In this document: piece by piece, positions 1 through 6,129 of the stretch
Numbering within the stretch: position 1 is the first letter of the stretch
Layout: every line of letters begins with the position of its first letter
NCBI GenBank assembly: GCA_028818385.1
Contig: JAPPNY010000110.1
Span: forward strand, 94,842 to 116,744
Origin: Spirochaetaceae bacterium
GTDB taxonomy: Bacteria; Spirochaetota; Spirochaetia; SZUA-6; Bin103
Direction: 5' to 3'
DNA: 21,903 nt
Position numbers and translations under genes: made by a program
Notes under the pieces: generated by a model
Seen by the model: only the letters and a program-made list of their open reading frames with translations
Database searches by the model: none
What the model was told of the DNA's origin: nothing

Positions 1-31
1 CACCCCGGGTTGGTCAACTGTCGACCCCCCC

Positions 32-598
32 GTGGTCCCGGGGGGGGGGGGGGGGCGGCCCGCGCCCCCCCGCAGCGCTGACCAGCGCGCCGACGAGACG
101 TTCGCACGACGCCGACGGCGGTATCGTCGCCCCGTCCCGATCGTCGTAGCCGTTGCGGCCGCACTGGTGGTGCTGCTGGGTTGCGACATCACCCAGGAGC
201 ACATCGACCAAGCGAGCGAGCGGCTCGCCGAAGCGACCGTCGCCACGGGGAGCCCGCCGAGCGCGGGCTCCGTCACGCTGCGCGCCGAGCACATCGCTGG
301 CTCCACATGGCGGATGATTCACATGGAAGCATCAAGATGGCCGCACGCGGACGCCGTCGTCACAATAGGTAGCAACGGGCGGTTGATCTGGCATGCGGTG
401 TCGGGGGCACTTGAGAACTTCGGCAAGGCGTCCCATTGGTCAGTCGATGGATCGGGGGCGTTGCAACTCTGGTATGAGCGCGGCGGGCGACAGAGCGCCT
501 GGACGAACCCCTCCCGCGGCACATACGTCGACCAGAACCATGCCTGTCTTGGCTGGGTGGGTTCTTGCGAGTTGGTGCTACAGCGCGTCACGCCGTAG
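32..598 (+). CDS. Small predicted lipoprotein, function unknown
   Basis: The 188-residue frame has an arginine-rich segment (about residues 26-33), a hydrophobic stretch (VVAVAAALVVLLG) and then a cysteine followed by Asp. This is a typical lipobox (LLGC), so the product should be a lipid-anchored envelope protein with about 138 mature residues. The mature part holds two Trp-rich stretches (STWRMIHMEASRW, HASHW-like) and a cysteine pair near the end (HACLGWVGSCE). I recognise no catalytic motif; a small beta-rich META or lipocalin-like fold is only a guess. The GTG start at 32 precedes a run of 16 Gs and lacks a Shine-Dalgarno, so the true start is probably downstream or in another frame. A decayed paralogue lies at 2191-2772, on the other side of the insertion sequence. 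Confidence 0.6.
   Translation: MVPGGGGGRPAPPRSADQRADETFARRRRRYRRPVPIVVAVAAALVVLLGCDITQEHIDQASERLAEATVATGSPPSAGSVTLRAEHIAGSTWRMIHMEASRWPHADAVVTIGSNGRLIWHAVSGALENFGKASHWSVDGSGALQLWYERGGRQSAWTNPSRGTYVDQNHACLGWVGSCELVLQRVTP
40..55. repeat. G16 homopolymer in the 5' end of the lipoprotein frame
   Basis: Sixteen consecutive G residues lie just after the nominal start, with C7 runs at 25-31 and 65-71. Slippage here would change the frame upstream of the lipobox. It may be a phase-variation tract, but it sits at the window edge, where assembly or sequencing error is also likely. Confidence 0.6.
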
Positions 599-817
599 GG
601 TAGTGCGGGCCGATAGAGATCGAGCGCGGGGTCTGGATCCCGACCAGCCCTCGCGCGCTGACTACGCGAACGCCACCAAGTTCATTGTCACAATGAACTT
701 GCAGGTACTTACAGCAGGCGTTACGCTCACTGCATGAAAAAGGACGCCGACCTGCAGCTACAGGCGGCGTCCAGCTCGATCGAGTTGCCAGAGAAACAAC
801 TGACGTGGCGATCTTCA
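599..817. other. Intergenic region between lipoprotein gene and IS element
   Basis: No convincing gene is present. A 38-codon frame starts at ATG 734 and stops at 850 inside the presumed IS end, so it may be the remnant of a gene cut by the insertion. The only strong signal is the dyad at 678-700. Confidence 0.4.
678..700. promoter_or_regulatory. Perfect 11-bp-arm dyad, candidate operator
   Basis: The arms AAGTTCATTGT and ACAATGAACTT are exact inverse complements around a single central C at 689. A TTGTCA hexamer (685-690) lies in the dyad and a TACTTA hexamer (706-711) follows after 15 nt, which fits a weak sigma-70-type promoter reading toward ATG 734. A short, AT-rich, perfectly symmetric site over a -35 box is typical of operators for dimeric repressors (TetR, MarR or HxlR type). 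No such regulator gene remains nearby. Confidence 0.45.
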
Positions 818-885
818 ATGCTGCGTCTTCCCCCTGTCAACCCCGGTTGAGCGAAGGAGGATACCGGTCCTGACGACCGAAGAGT

Positions 886-1015
886 GGCTGGCTTCGCGGC
901 CAGCCCGGCAGTAGACCCTCGCCACGGCTCTTGAGTGGTCCCTCTGAGGGCGGCCGTGGCGAGTTCTCCTGCGGCTGGCCGGGTAGCTGACCGCCGGCCG
1001 CCTTTCCTCAGAGGG
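886..1015. repeat. Nested hairpins downstream of the transposase gene
   Basis: Three inverted repeats are visible. GGCTGGC/GCCAGCC is at 886-892 and 899-905. CTCGCCACGGC/GCCGTGGCGAG is at 918-928 and 953-963. CCCTCTGAGG at 940-949 matches its inverse CCTCAGAGGG at 1006-1015, which overlaps the transposase stop codon. They could terminate transcription leaving or entering the IS. There is no U-tract. Confidence 0.5.
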
Positions 1016-1997
1016 CCATCTCCCGCGCGCCTGACGGCCTGCCGTTCGGTTCAATGAGATCGGGGTACCGGAGCCGCTGACCGAGCATCCGTCGCACCAG
1101 AGTCCGCATCTGGTCGATGGTATTGGCACGGCGCAGGTTGTGGCGGCCTGAGAACTCGGCGACGTAGCGATCAAGGTGCTTCGGGCTCATCCGGTGATAG
1201 ACGCCGTAGTACCCGCGCTTCATGGCCGCCCAGAACGATTCCATGCCGTTGATGTGGGCCTGCCCTCTGACGTACTCCCCGATCGAGTGCCGGACCGCCG
1301 TGTGGTTCGGCAGGCCCTTGTAGCTCGCCAGCTCGTCCGTGAAGTGGTCGGCCGCGACGCTGGCACGCTGGGCGACGAAGCTCTGCAACTCGCGTTTCTT
1401 CGTGGACTCGACCACGGCCGCGCTGATGCAGTTGGTCTCGCGATCTTTCACGCCCGCGACGATCGTCTTGCCGACTGCTCCGCGCCCGATGTACTCCCGA
1501 TCGCCGATGTGCTTGTTCTTCTGCTTGCCGCCGAAGTACGCCTCGTCGGCCTCTACCGGCCCCTCGAACAGATCTCCCGGTTCCCCATAGGCAGCGCGGA
1601 TTCGGTGCGCAAGATGCCAAGCGCTCTTTTGCGTGATCCCGAGGTCGCGGTGCAGCTTCATTGATGAGACGCCCTTGAGGGATGTGGTATGGAGGTAGAT
1701 GGCGATCGCCCAAGTCTGGTAGTCGAGGTTCGAGCTTTCCATGATCGTCCCGACCTTCACGCTGAACCGCTTGCGGCATTCGCGGTGCCGGCAGCGGTAT
1801 GGCATCGTCCGATGAGCGCATCCCGTCTGCACATCGTCATGGCCGCACTGCGGGCAGGTCGGCTTCCCGCCCCATCGCTGCTCAGCGAACCACGCCTCTG
1901 CGGTGGCGTCGTCGGGGAAGAGGCGGAACAGATCCGCGAGGCTCATGCCACGCCGGAAAGCCTTGCCGGGACCCTTCTTCGCGGTGCTGGTGTCCAT
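1008..1997 (-). CDS. IS1595-family transposase (ISXO2-like), intact
   Basis: This 329-residue protein has the usual IS1595 layout. An N-terminal zinc ribbon (CPQCGHD near residues 48-54, then YRCRHREC near 67-74) is followed by a helix-turn-helix-like segment (TSLKGVSSMKLHRDLGITQ, about 104-122). The catalytic DDE/N domain then follows: the first acidic residue in VEADEAYFGGK, the second in FTDELASYKGL, and the His/Asn/Glu region HINGMESFWAAMKRGYYG. The enzyme cuts and joins the element's ends during transposition. All expected catalytic residues are present and the frame is unbroken, so it may still be active. The ATG at 1997 leaves about 75 bp to the presumed right end. It separates two related lipoprotein loci. 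Confidence 0.93.
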   Translation of the reverse strand: MDTSTAKKGPGKAFRRGMSLADLFRLFPDDATAEAWFAEQRWGGKPTCPQCGHDDVQTGCAHRTMPYRCRHRECRKRFSVKVGTIMESSNLDYQTWAIAIYLHTTSLKGVSSMKLHRDLGITQKSAWHLAHRIRAAYGEPGDLFEGPVEADEAYFGGKQKNKHIGDREYIGRGAVGKTIVAGVKDRETNCISAAVVESTKKRELQSFVAQRASVAADHFTDELASYKGLPNHTAVRHSIGEYVRGQAHINGMESFWAAMKRGYYGVYHRMSPKHLDRYVAEFSGRHNLRRANTIDQMRTLVRRMLGQRLRYPDLIEPNGRPSGAREMAL

Positions 1998-2116
1998 GAC
2001 AGAATAGTGCCACAGCCGGCGCTATCTTGTCAATGGCACCATCGTATATAATTCCCATAGGAAGGGTACTCAATATGCAGCTATCGCACGGCCAAGCTGC
2101 GGTACCTTACGGCGTC

Positions 2117-2194
2117 GTGCTTCGCGTCGGCATCGTCTGGCTGCCCAATTCCGGCAAGTTCCGGAACCTCTGCGGGACGGGAGGTGGACCATGA
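2117..2194 (+). pseudogene. ychF: Decayed 5' fragment of ychF
   Basis: From GTG 2117 the frame reads MLRVGIVWLPNSGK, matching 12 of 14 residues of the start of intact ychF at 5027 (MLRVGIVGLPNAGK), including the P-loop. At nucleotide level 35 of the first 42 positions agree, with a 12-nt identical core GTCGGCATCGTC. The preceding bases (TGCGGTA...GTG) also resemble those before the real gene. After Lys14 the similarity fades and a stop is reached at 2192-2194. The G-to-W change in the P-loop and the early stop mean it is not functional. It is best read as a remnant left by insertion or rearrangement at the ychF 5' end. Confidence 0.7.
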
Positions 2195-2772
2195 TCCACA
2201 ACACGTTACCGCTCGGTCTCCTGCGTCGTGAGAGCTTCGCCAGACGCCGGATGCGTCATCGCCGCCCTATCCCAATTGGAGTGCTATCCGTCTGGCGTCA
2301 ATCTGTGTGCTGCTGCTCGCGGCGTGCGAACAGGCGCCGCGGACGCAGGAGCCGGAGAGGCGCCGGGGACGCAGGAACCGGACCGCCATGCGGTCGGGAA
2401 ATCGTGGGAGATCCTCACGATGGCGATCGTGCAGTCGATTGGCCCGGAGACAGAATGAGTAGTGTCCATGGATGTGCCGAGCGACATCGTGGGGCGGTTC
2501 ACGTTCGACGACGGAAGGTACGTGTTTCACCAACGAGGGGGTGATCGCCCTTACCGCGGCGTGGGGATCTACATCAGCGACGATGAGACCGAGTGAATCA
2601 TGGTCACCCAACTCCCGGCTAACACTGTGGACGTTATTCGGTGCGAGATGGAGGGTGAGGATCGCCCCACGTTCGCAAGACGTCCAACTCTCCGGCGGTC
2701 CGTATCACCAGCGACCGGCGACACTTCATCGCCATCCTCTACGACATGGAGCGGGTGTCGGAGTCAAACTGA
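2191..2772 (+). pseudogene. Frameshifted lipoprotein pseudogene, paralogue of 32-598
   Basis: The beginning (ESFARRRMRHRRPIPI) matches ETFARRRRRYRRPVPI of the first lipoprotein. A frame change near 2276 then leads into the lipobox CVLLLAACEQ (Cys codon 2325-2327). A second change leads into VGKSWEILTMAIVQ, comparable to GSTWRMIHMEAS. In-frame stops occur at 2456-2458 and about 2594-2596, each following Glu-Thr-Glu, with coding-like sequence continuing (DIVGRFTFDDGRYVFHQRG; MVTQLPANTVDVIRCEMEG). A last frame change gives VRITSDRRHFIAILYDMERV, ending at 2770-2772. No single frame is open, so the gene is dead unless the assembly is poor here. Confidence 0.55.
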
Positions 2773-2951
2773 TCCCCTACCATGGTTGACGCCGCGTCCG
2801 CTGCGCGGCTCAATGGCCCCCTGAGACAGGTAGAGCCCGCCGGCTGGCACCCGGGGGCTCTACGCGAGCAGGGCTTGCTCAGGAGAACGGATCGCTGACA
2901 CGGCATCCTGGTCTGCTGCGCGTCCGCGCCCGATAGGCGCAGGAGGTTCCC
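2773..2951. other. Intergenic region with one hairpin
   Basis: Contains the inverted repeat GTAGAGCCC (2830-2838) / GGGCTCTAC (2855-2863) with a 16-nt loop. There is no T-run behind it. It separates the dead lipoprotein from the following small-gene operon and could be a weak terminator. Confidence 0.35.
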
Positions 2952-2954
2952 CTG
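2941..2954 (+). promoter_or_regulatory. Shine-Dalgarno AGGAGG placed for a CTG start
   Basis: A perfect AGGAGG (2941-2946) lies 5 nt before CTG 2952-2954, in frame with the ORF whose first ATG is 2985. The ATG itself has no comparable ribosome site, so CTG is the better supported initiator. Confidence 0.5.
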
Positions 2955-3221
2955 AGCAACCTAACCCCAGAAGAACAGAGAGCCATGGACTATGCGCTGG
3001 AAGCCACCCGTGAGTTTCGTGTCGGCCAAGCCATTATCGTGAAAGCTATCGTGAAGCAACTCGTGACGTTTCTGCCCCCAGAGCAGGTCCAGGAACTCGT
3101 TCGCGCTGTTCGAACAGAAACTGAGTCAGAACTTGCTCGAATCAACGCCAGTACCGGAGTTCAACAGCTTGCAGCGTGGGGTCTCGCAGGCTTTGAAGTG
3201 GCGGTCGAAAATCTGTCATGA
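2952..3221 (+). CDS. Small protein of unknown function (89 aa, CTG start)
   Basis: With the CTG start the protein begins (M)SNLTPEEQRAMDYALEATRE. With ATG 2985 it has 78 residues. The sequence is mostly amphipathic helix with no signal peptide or membrane span and no motif I know; FLPPEQVQELVRAV suggests a helix cap and a second helix. It is the first of three closely spaced plus-strand genes. Its stop codon is part of a hairpin that also covers the next gene's start. The local G+C is near 50-55%, below the flanking metabolic genes, which suggests acquisition. Function unknown. Confidence 0.55.
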   Translation: MSNLTPEEQRAMDYALEATREFRVGQAIIVKAIVKQLVTFLPPEQVQELVRAVRTETESELARINASTGVQQLAAWGLAGFEVAVENLS

Positions 3222-3239
3222 CGGGGGATCATGACAGAT
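3211..3239 (+). promoter_or_regulatory. Hairpin spanning stop of one gene and start of the next
   Basis: Perfect 11-bp arms ATCTGTCATGA (3211-3221) and TCATGACAGAT (3229-3239) enclose the loop CGGGGGA. The left arm holds the TGA stop of the upstream gene. The right arm includes the first two bases of the next gene's ATG (3238). The loop exposes a purine-rich Shine-Dalgarno-like GGGGGA. A ribosome terminating upstream would melt it, so translational coupling is the natural reading. Confidence 0.55.
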
Positions 3240-3453
3240 GAGTGAGCCCTATTGCGAACTCCACAGCTCCGAAGGCGGGGGTTCCCCCGGCAAGCGCGCT
3301 CCTATGGATCATGTGATGCGTCGCCTGCCGAGGAATCAGGCGGGAGTCGGCAAGCACAAGTGCCCATACTGCGCGTACGAGCTAGGAATCGAAGAAGGCC
3401 GGAGACGGGAACAACAGCGGATCGCTGGCGTTCTCGGGCTTTCGAAGACATGA
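3238..3453 (+). CDS. Small zinc-ribbon-like protein, unknown function
   Basis: The 71-residue protein has Cys6 and His9 (YCELHSSEGG) at the N-terminus and Cys42/Cys45 in KHKCPYCAYELG. Together these could form one zinc site. A highly charged helix follows (IEEGRRREQQRIAGVLGL). Basic residues around the putative ribbon suggest nucleic-acid or protein binding, but no specific family can be named. It is the second gene of the small operon, with its start in the hairpin at 3211-3239, and 25 bp separate it from the third gene. It could be an accessory component of a defence or phage-derived module given the TIR genes next door; that is inference only. Confidence 0.6.
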   Translation: MSEPYCELHSSEGGGSPGKRAPMDHVMRRLPRNQAGVGKHKCPYCAYELGIEEGRRREQQRIAGVLGLSKT

Positions 3454-3478
3454 GCAGACTGAGCATGGGAGAACGCTG

Positions 3479-3775
3479 ATGAGTAACGAGCTGCGAGCGT
3501 ATGGGGATGAGCTGGTTCGGCTCGCTCAAGGGGACCCTGAGATGATCCGTGGGCATGCCATGGCAATTCTGACTGCGATTGCCATGGCTGACTTAGAAAG
3601 CCGGGGAACCATTCATCTCATCCTCTCCAGCCTCAGGAGGCTGGAAGAAGCAGATATCGTGTATCGAGACCCGAAGCACGCAGAGTCTTCTCGGAGATTG
3701 AGGCGATTGCTGATCGCGGCACTTCCGATAGCGCGCGAGATGGTCGATGACCACGCGACGGGCGATCGGCGGTGA
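3479..3775 (+). CDS. Small helical protein of unknown function
   Basis: The 98-residue product starts MSNELRAYGDELVRLAQGD, with GGGAGAA about 6 nt upstream of the ATG. It is predicted helical and soluble, with a central hydrophobic helix (AMAILTAIAMADLESR) and a basic region (SSRRLRRLLIAALPIAREM). I see no catalytic motif. It is the third gene of the small operon, and its 3' end faces the minus-strand TIR genes. Its complement is read through by the frame continuing from the truncated TIR fragment, so that continuation is not real coding sequence. Function unknown. Confidence 0.55.
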   Translation: MSNELRAYGDELVRLAQGDPEMIRGHAMAILTAIAMADLESRGTIHLILSSLRRLEEADIVYRDPKHAESSRRLRRLLIAALPIAREMVDDHATGDRR

Positions 3776-3887
3776 CGGTCTCCGACTGTGACTGAGTTCG
3801 AGCGCTCAAGAAGGGGCTGAAGGCGGTGCTGTAGGTGTCGCCGGAGACCGCCGCGGCGATCAGGCGGGGCGAGGCCTCGGGCCGGAA

Positions 3888-3962
3888 GAGGATGTCCGCC
3901 AATTTCTCGACGAAGTCCCGATCGCGATCCGAGTGAGAGAGGAATATTTCTTGAGGAAACAT
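3888..3962 (-). pseudogene. Truncated TIR-domain fragment (N-terminal part only)
   Basis: From ATG 3962 the frame gives MFPQEIFLSHSDRDRDFVEK and LADIL. This is the beta-A strand, BB-loop-proximal Ser-Asp-Arg-Asp and helix A of a TIR domain (compare typical FLSHSxxDRDFVExL). After about residue 25 the similarity stops, and the frame continues to 3633 only as antisense of the preceding small gene. The region carrying the catalytic Glu is missing. It lies 37 bp downstream of an intact TIR gene on the same strand, so the locus once held two TIR genes in tandem. Confidence 0.6.
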
Positions 3963-3999
3963 GAGCCGCTGTGGGGATTTGTCGTCAAATGAGCGATCG

Positions 4000-4410
4000 T
4001 CAGGCGACCTGCTGGAGAGTCCGGGCGACTTCCTTGATGCCCTCCTCCTCGTTGGCGTGTTCGGTCAGCTTGACCGTTTTCAGATTCCACAGGATCCACG
4101 GAACGTCTTCGTTCTTCAGCTCGTCCGGATTTCCAACCACGACGGGTATCAGACGGTCGCGAAAGCGTAGTTCTCCGAGAGCATATTCGATTTCCGAGCG
4201 CACCCAATTCGAACGCATGGTGTGTGGCGTCAACAGAACCACCATGGCCTCGGACTCCCGCAGTGCCTGATCCACTTTGGCTGCCCAGTTGTCTCCGGGC
4301 AGAATCTCGCGGGTGGCTTCCCAAACCTCCAGACCGGCTTCGTGCAGGATGTCGGCAACTCTCCTCGCAATTGCCTCATCCGTATGTGCGTAGCTCACAA
4401 AGACTTTCAT
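4000..4410 (-). CDS. Single-domain TIR protein
   Basis: The 136-residue protein is one complete TIR domain. It has beta-A MKVFVSYAHTDE (1-12), helix A ARRVADILHEAGLEVW (15-30), and the BB-loop/beta-B region REILPGDNW (34-42). Then comes VVLLTPHTMRSNWVRSEIEYAL, in which Trp69 and Glu73 form the WxxxE pattern. Glu73 corresponds to the NAD-hydrolysing glutamate of enzymatic TIRs. Known bacterial TIRs cleave NAD+ or make cyclic ADP-ribose signals in anti-phage systems (such as Thoeris ThsB) or act in partner proteins. No ThsA, SIR2, SLOG or AAA partner is adjacent. A GGGGAGG ribosome site lies about 10 nt upstream. Neighbours are a broken TIR fragment (downstream) and a Nudix hydrolase (upstream), both on the same strand. 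Confidence 0.88.
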   Translation of the reverse strand: MKVFVSYAHTDEAIARRVADILHEAGLEVWEATREILPGDNWAAKVDQALRESEAMVVLLTPHTMRSNWVRSEIEYALGELRFRDRLIPVVVGNPDELKNEDVPWILWNLKTVKLTEHANEEEGIKEVARTLQQVA

Positions 4411-4526
4411 GGCGCTACAAACCTCCCCACACGTTCACAATGCTCCGTCCGTCGTCAAGTCTACGGTGCCCAGCTCCCTGCCGGCAATCAGTGGCAACTG
4501 AACTCCTGGTGGAGTTCCGATGCCAA

Positions 4527-4988
4527 CTACGGGGCATTCTCTACTCTCGCCAGCCGGGCAGCCTCAACGAGCTCGATGTCGCTCTTCAGCCATGGCGGCG
4601 TCCTTTCGTGAGCCAGGATCTCTTCGGCGGTCATCCAGCGGATGTCGGCCACTTCGTCCGGTGCCGTGATCGCCGGCTCGCCTGTCTGGTAAGCACCGAG
4701 GAAGAGAACGTCCACGACCGGTGTGCCGTCGTCCATGGTGAAGCTCACGCTCCGCACATACCTTAACTGGCGCCCGACCGTCACTCCGGTCTCTTCCTCG
4801 ACCTCGCGTCGGACGGCGGCTTCCAGAACGCTGTCGGGGCCGTCTCCAACTTCGACCCTGCCGCCGGGGAACGCCAGAACGCCCGGGTACGCCACACCCT
4901 CGCCTCGTACGATCATCAGGAAGGTTCCAGCCCGGCTCACCGCGCACTGCGTGTTTACGACAGACCGCGCGCTCCCTCCAGCGCTCAT
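4527..4988 (-). CDS. Nudix hydrolase
   Basis: The 153-residue protein carries a Nudix box from Gly42 onward, GGRVEVGDGPDSVLE, followed by RREVEEETGV. The REVEEETG metal-binding core is intact, but the first half has a short insertion (GDGPD) in place of the simple GX5E, as in some COG1051-like members. FTMDDGTPVVDVLFLGAY and DEVADIRWMTAEEI match the usual strand and substrate-side helix. Such enzymes hydrolyse nucleoside diphosphate-X compounds. It is divergent from ychF with 38 bp between starts, and upstream of the TIR gene on the same strand with a 116-bp gap. ADP-ribose turnover beside a TIR is possible but unproven; a house-cleaning role is equally likely. Confidence 0.88.
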   Translation of the reverse strand: MSAGGSARSVVNTQCAVSRAGTFLMIVRGEGVAYPGVLAFPGGRVEVGDGPDSVLEAAVRREVEEETGVTVGRQLRYVRSVSFTMDDGTPVVDVLFLGAYQTGEPAITAPDEVADIRWMTAEEILAHERTPPWLKSDIELVEAARLARVENAP

Positions 4989-5026
4989 ATCGTCAGGATG
5001 CTCCGGTGCGGTAGGGTAACGCCACC

Positions 5027-6127
5027 GTGTTGCGAGTCGGCATCGTCGGGCTTCCCAACGCCGGCAAGTCCACCCTGTTCAACGCCCTCACCGGCAGCCG
5101 GCAGGCGGACGTGGCCGCCTACCCGTTCTGCACGATCGAGCCCAATGTCGGCGTGATCGAGGTGCGCGACGAGCGGCTCGAAGAGGTCCGGCGCCTGTTC
5201 GAGTCACCGCGGGCGGTGCCGAGCGCGATCGAGTTCGTGGACATCGCCGGCCTGGTGGCCGGCGCCAGCACCGGCGAGGGACTCGGCAACCGGTTCCTGG
5301 GCCACATCCGGGAGGTCGACGCGATCGCGCACGTCGTGCGCTGCTTCGAGCGCGAAGGCGTCCCGCGCGCGGAAGGCTCGGTGGCCCCGGTCGCCGATGC
5401 GCAGACGGTGGAGACCGAGCTGGCGCTGGCCGACCTGGGCACCATCGAGCGGCGGCGCGAGCGCACGGTGCGGCGCGCCCACGCCGGCGAGAAGGACGCA
5501 CGGGACGAGCTGGCGCGGCTGGATCGCTTTCGCGCCGCGTTGGATACCGGCATCCCGGCCCGTGCCATTGAGCCCGAGCCGGGCGATCACGAGCTGCTGG
5601 GCGAGCTGTTCCTGCTCACCGGCAAGCCGGTCATCTACGTCGTCAACACCGGCGAGGAGCTCATCGGCGCCGACGACGGACGTGTGGCCGCCGTGCGGGC
5701 GCATGCCGCCGGCCAGACGGGTGGCGAGGCGGACGCGATGGCGATCTGCGCCGACCTGGAGGCGGAGGTCGGCGACCTGGAGCCGGACGAGGCGGCCGAG
5801 TTCCTGACCGACGCCGGCATCGCCGAGCGCGGCATCGACCGGCTGGTGCGTCACGCCTACCGCCTCCTCGGCCTGATCACGTTCTTCACGGCCAACGAGA
5901 CCGAGGCGCACGCCTGGGCGATCCCGGACGGCACCGGTGCGGCGCGAGCCGCCGGCAGCGTGCACAGCGACATGGAGCAGGGCTTCATCCGCGCCGAGGT
6001 GGTCGGTTACCAGGACCTGTCCGAGTGCGGCGGCATGACGCAGGCGCGCGATCGCGGCGTGCTACGCGTCGAGGGGCGCGACTACAGGGTGCGCGACGGC
6101 GACGTCATCCTGTTCCGGTTCCGATAG
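5027..6127 (+). CDS. ychF: Redox-regulated ATPase/GTPase YchF (OLA1 family)
   Basis: The 366-residue protein is full length for YchF. The P-loop is GLPNAGKST (residues 8-16). VDIAGLVAGASTGEGLGNRFL holds the G3 region, and the nucleotide-base motif is the YchF-type VVNTGEE rather than NKxD. The C-terminal TGS domain runs from about 280 (GLITFFTANETEAHAW, DMEQGFIRAEVV, YRVRDGDVILFRF). YchF is a universally conserved cytosolic P-loop NTPase linked to ribosomes and stress response. The GTG start is supported by the family N-terminus MLRVGIVGLPN. It ends 2 bp from the convergent isomerase gene. A degenerate copy of its first 14 codons lies at 2117. Confidence 0.96.
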   Translation: MLRVGIVGLPNAGKSTLFNALTGSRQADVAAYPFCTIEPNVGVIEVRDERLEEVRRLFESPRAVPSAIEFVDIAGLVAGASTGEGLGNRFLGHIREVDAIAHVVRCFEREGVPRAEGSVAPVADAQTVETELALADLGTIERRRERTVRRAHAGEKDARDELARLDRFRAALDTGIPARAIEPEPGDHELLGELFLLTGKPVIYVVNTGEELIGADDGRVAAVRAHAAGQTGGEADAMAICADLEAEVGDLEPDEAAEFLTDAGIAERGIDRLVRHAYRLLGLITFFTANETEAHAWAIPDGTGAARAAGSVHSDMEQGFIRAEVVGYQDLSECGGMTQARDRGVLRVEGRDYRVRDGDVILFRFR

Positions 6128-6129
6128 CT

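Larger units (their letters stand above)
816..2075 (-). mobile_element. IS1595-family insertion sequence (ends approximate)
   Basis: The core is the intact transposase at 1008-1997. The outer right end reads, on the minus strand, CTTCCTATGGGAATTATAT and the outer left end reads CTTCCCCCTGTCAACC. These match imperfectly, as terminal inverted repeats might, but I cannot fix the exact ends. A clean 8-bp target duplication, usual for this family, was not found. Between the transposase stop and the left end are several hairpins, the largest with arms at 918-928 and 953-963. Confidence 0.5.

Noticed and set aside
3633..3887. Continuation of the truncated TIR frame to 109 residues
   Set aside because: After residue 25 it is antisense of the 3479-3775 gene and no longer TIR-like. 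Treated as a fragment, not a complete protein.
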